From assembly GCA_029288515.1 (NCBI GenBank), contig JARIHB010000060.1, forward strand, positions 1-5,947: a stretch of 5,947 nucleotides of DNA, written 5' to 3'. Positions 5,903 through 5,947 of the stretch are shown in pieces. The notes beneath the pieces were generated by a model that ran no database searches, was not told the DNA's origin, and worked only from the letters and a program-made list of their open reading frames with translations. Made by a program: the position numbers and the translations under genes. The DNA comes from Candidatus Saccharimonadota bacterium (GTDB taxonomy: Bacteria > Patescibacteriota > Saccharimonadia > Saccharimonadales > UBA4665). Position 1 is the first letter of the stretch. Each line of letters begins with the position of its first letter.

Positions 5903-5947
5903 GCGGCTGCCCCGCCCATCATCAGGCGCAGCAAACCATGAAGCGTA
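5806..5947. repeat. Perfect 142-bp loop-less palindrome at the end of the window (probable fold-back artefact)
   Basis: Bases 5806-5876 are exactly repeated as their reverse complement in 5877-5947, two 71-base arms with no mismatch and no loop. The centre is ATGG|CCAT. The left arm is in-frame VirB4 coding sequence (LITLHGLLRLMMGG...), and the right arm is simply that sequence backwards, ending exactly at the last base. The centre is GC-rich with its own short palindromic core (GCCGGCATGG/CCATGCCGGC), a likely place for a polymerase or assembler to turn back. A natural terminator is excluded by the position inside a conserved gene and the lack of a T tract. Best read as a chimeric contig end. 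Confidence 0.97.

Noticed and set aside
5806..5947. Palindrome as a rho-independent terminator, insertion-sequence end or phage-type telomere
   Set aside because: It is inside a conserved gene, has no T tract, no transposase or target duplication nearby, and the right arm is an exact backward copy of coding sequence ending at the last base. A fold-back artefact is simpler, though read data would be needed to prove it.

Overview
The window is a piece of a type IV secretion / conjugation (T4SS) gene cluster, with every gene on the + strand. The protein sequences most resemble the conserved T4SS locus of Patescibacteria (CPR), particularly Candidatus Saccharibacteria (TM7). The PrgI-like protein opens with the typical 'YKV.QDVEAEDKILGPLTLRQFIY' style of N-terminus. 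The VirB4 is split into a separate TraC-like N-terminal protein and an ATPase. No outer-membrane core genes (VirB7/9/10) are seen, which fits a minimal Gram-positive-type or CPR system. The lineage call is inference from remembered family resemblance, not from a search.

Layout: 1-126 is the 3' end of a polytopic membrane protein (VirB6/TrbL-like). 135-1616 is a 493-aa protein with one N-terminal membrane helix and a long charged, soluble, tyrosine-rich region; it may be the rest of the same VirB6-like protein, separated by a frame change. 1692-2327 is a 211-aa protein I do not recognise. 2390-3685 is a PrgI-family membrane protein with a long disordered Pro/Gln/Ala-rich tail. 3738-4787 is the TraC-like / VirB4 N-terminal protein with a disordered N-terminus. 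4787-5902 is the VirB4 ATPase, with Walker A visible and the C-terminal half missing. The gaps are 8, 75, 62 and 52 bp, then a 1-bp TAATG overlap. No RNA genes, CRISPR, mobile elements or convincing terminators were seen, and no gene-free stretch exceeds 75 bp.

How they would work together: the VirB6-like protein and PrgI form the inner-membrane part of the channel, and the TraC-like protein plus VirB4 ATPase energise it from the cytoplasm. The 211-aa unknown is carried inside the set and may be a lineage-specific accessory.

Two points need care. The last 142 bases (5806-5947) form a perfect, loop-less palindrome that runs to the final base and folds the VirB4 gene back on itself. It is most likely a fold-back sequencing, amplification or assembly artefact at a contig end, so VirB4 sequence after about 5876 should not be believed. 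The junction at 117-134 may hide a one-base indel splitting the VirB6-like gene. The most interesting biology is in the short intergenic gaps: a near-identical TATA(A/C)TAAGGGGTTT box precedes two genes, and a TATAAT only 7 nt before the PrgI-like start suggests leaderless transcription.
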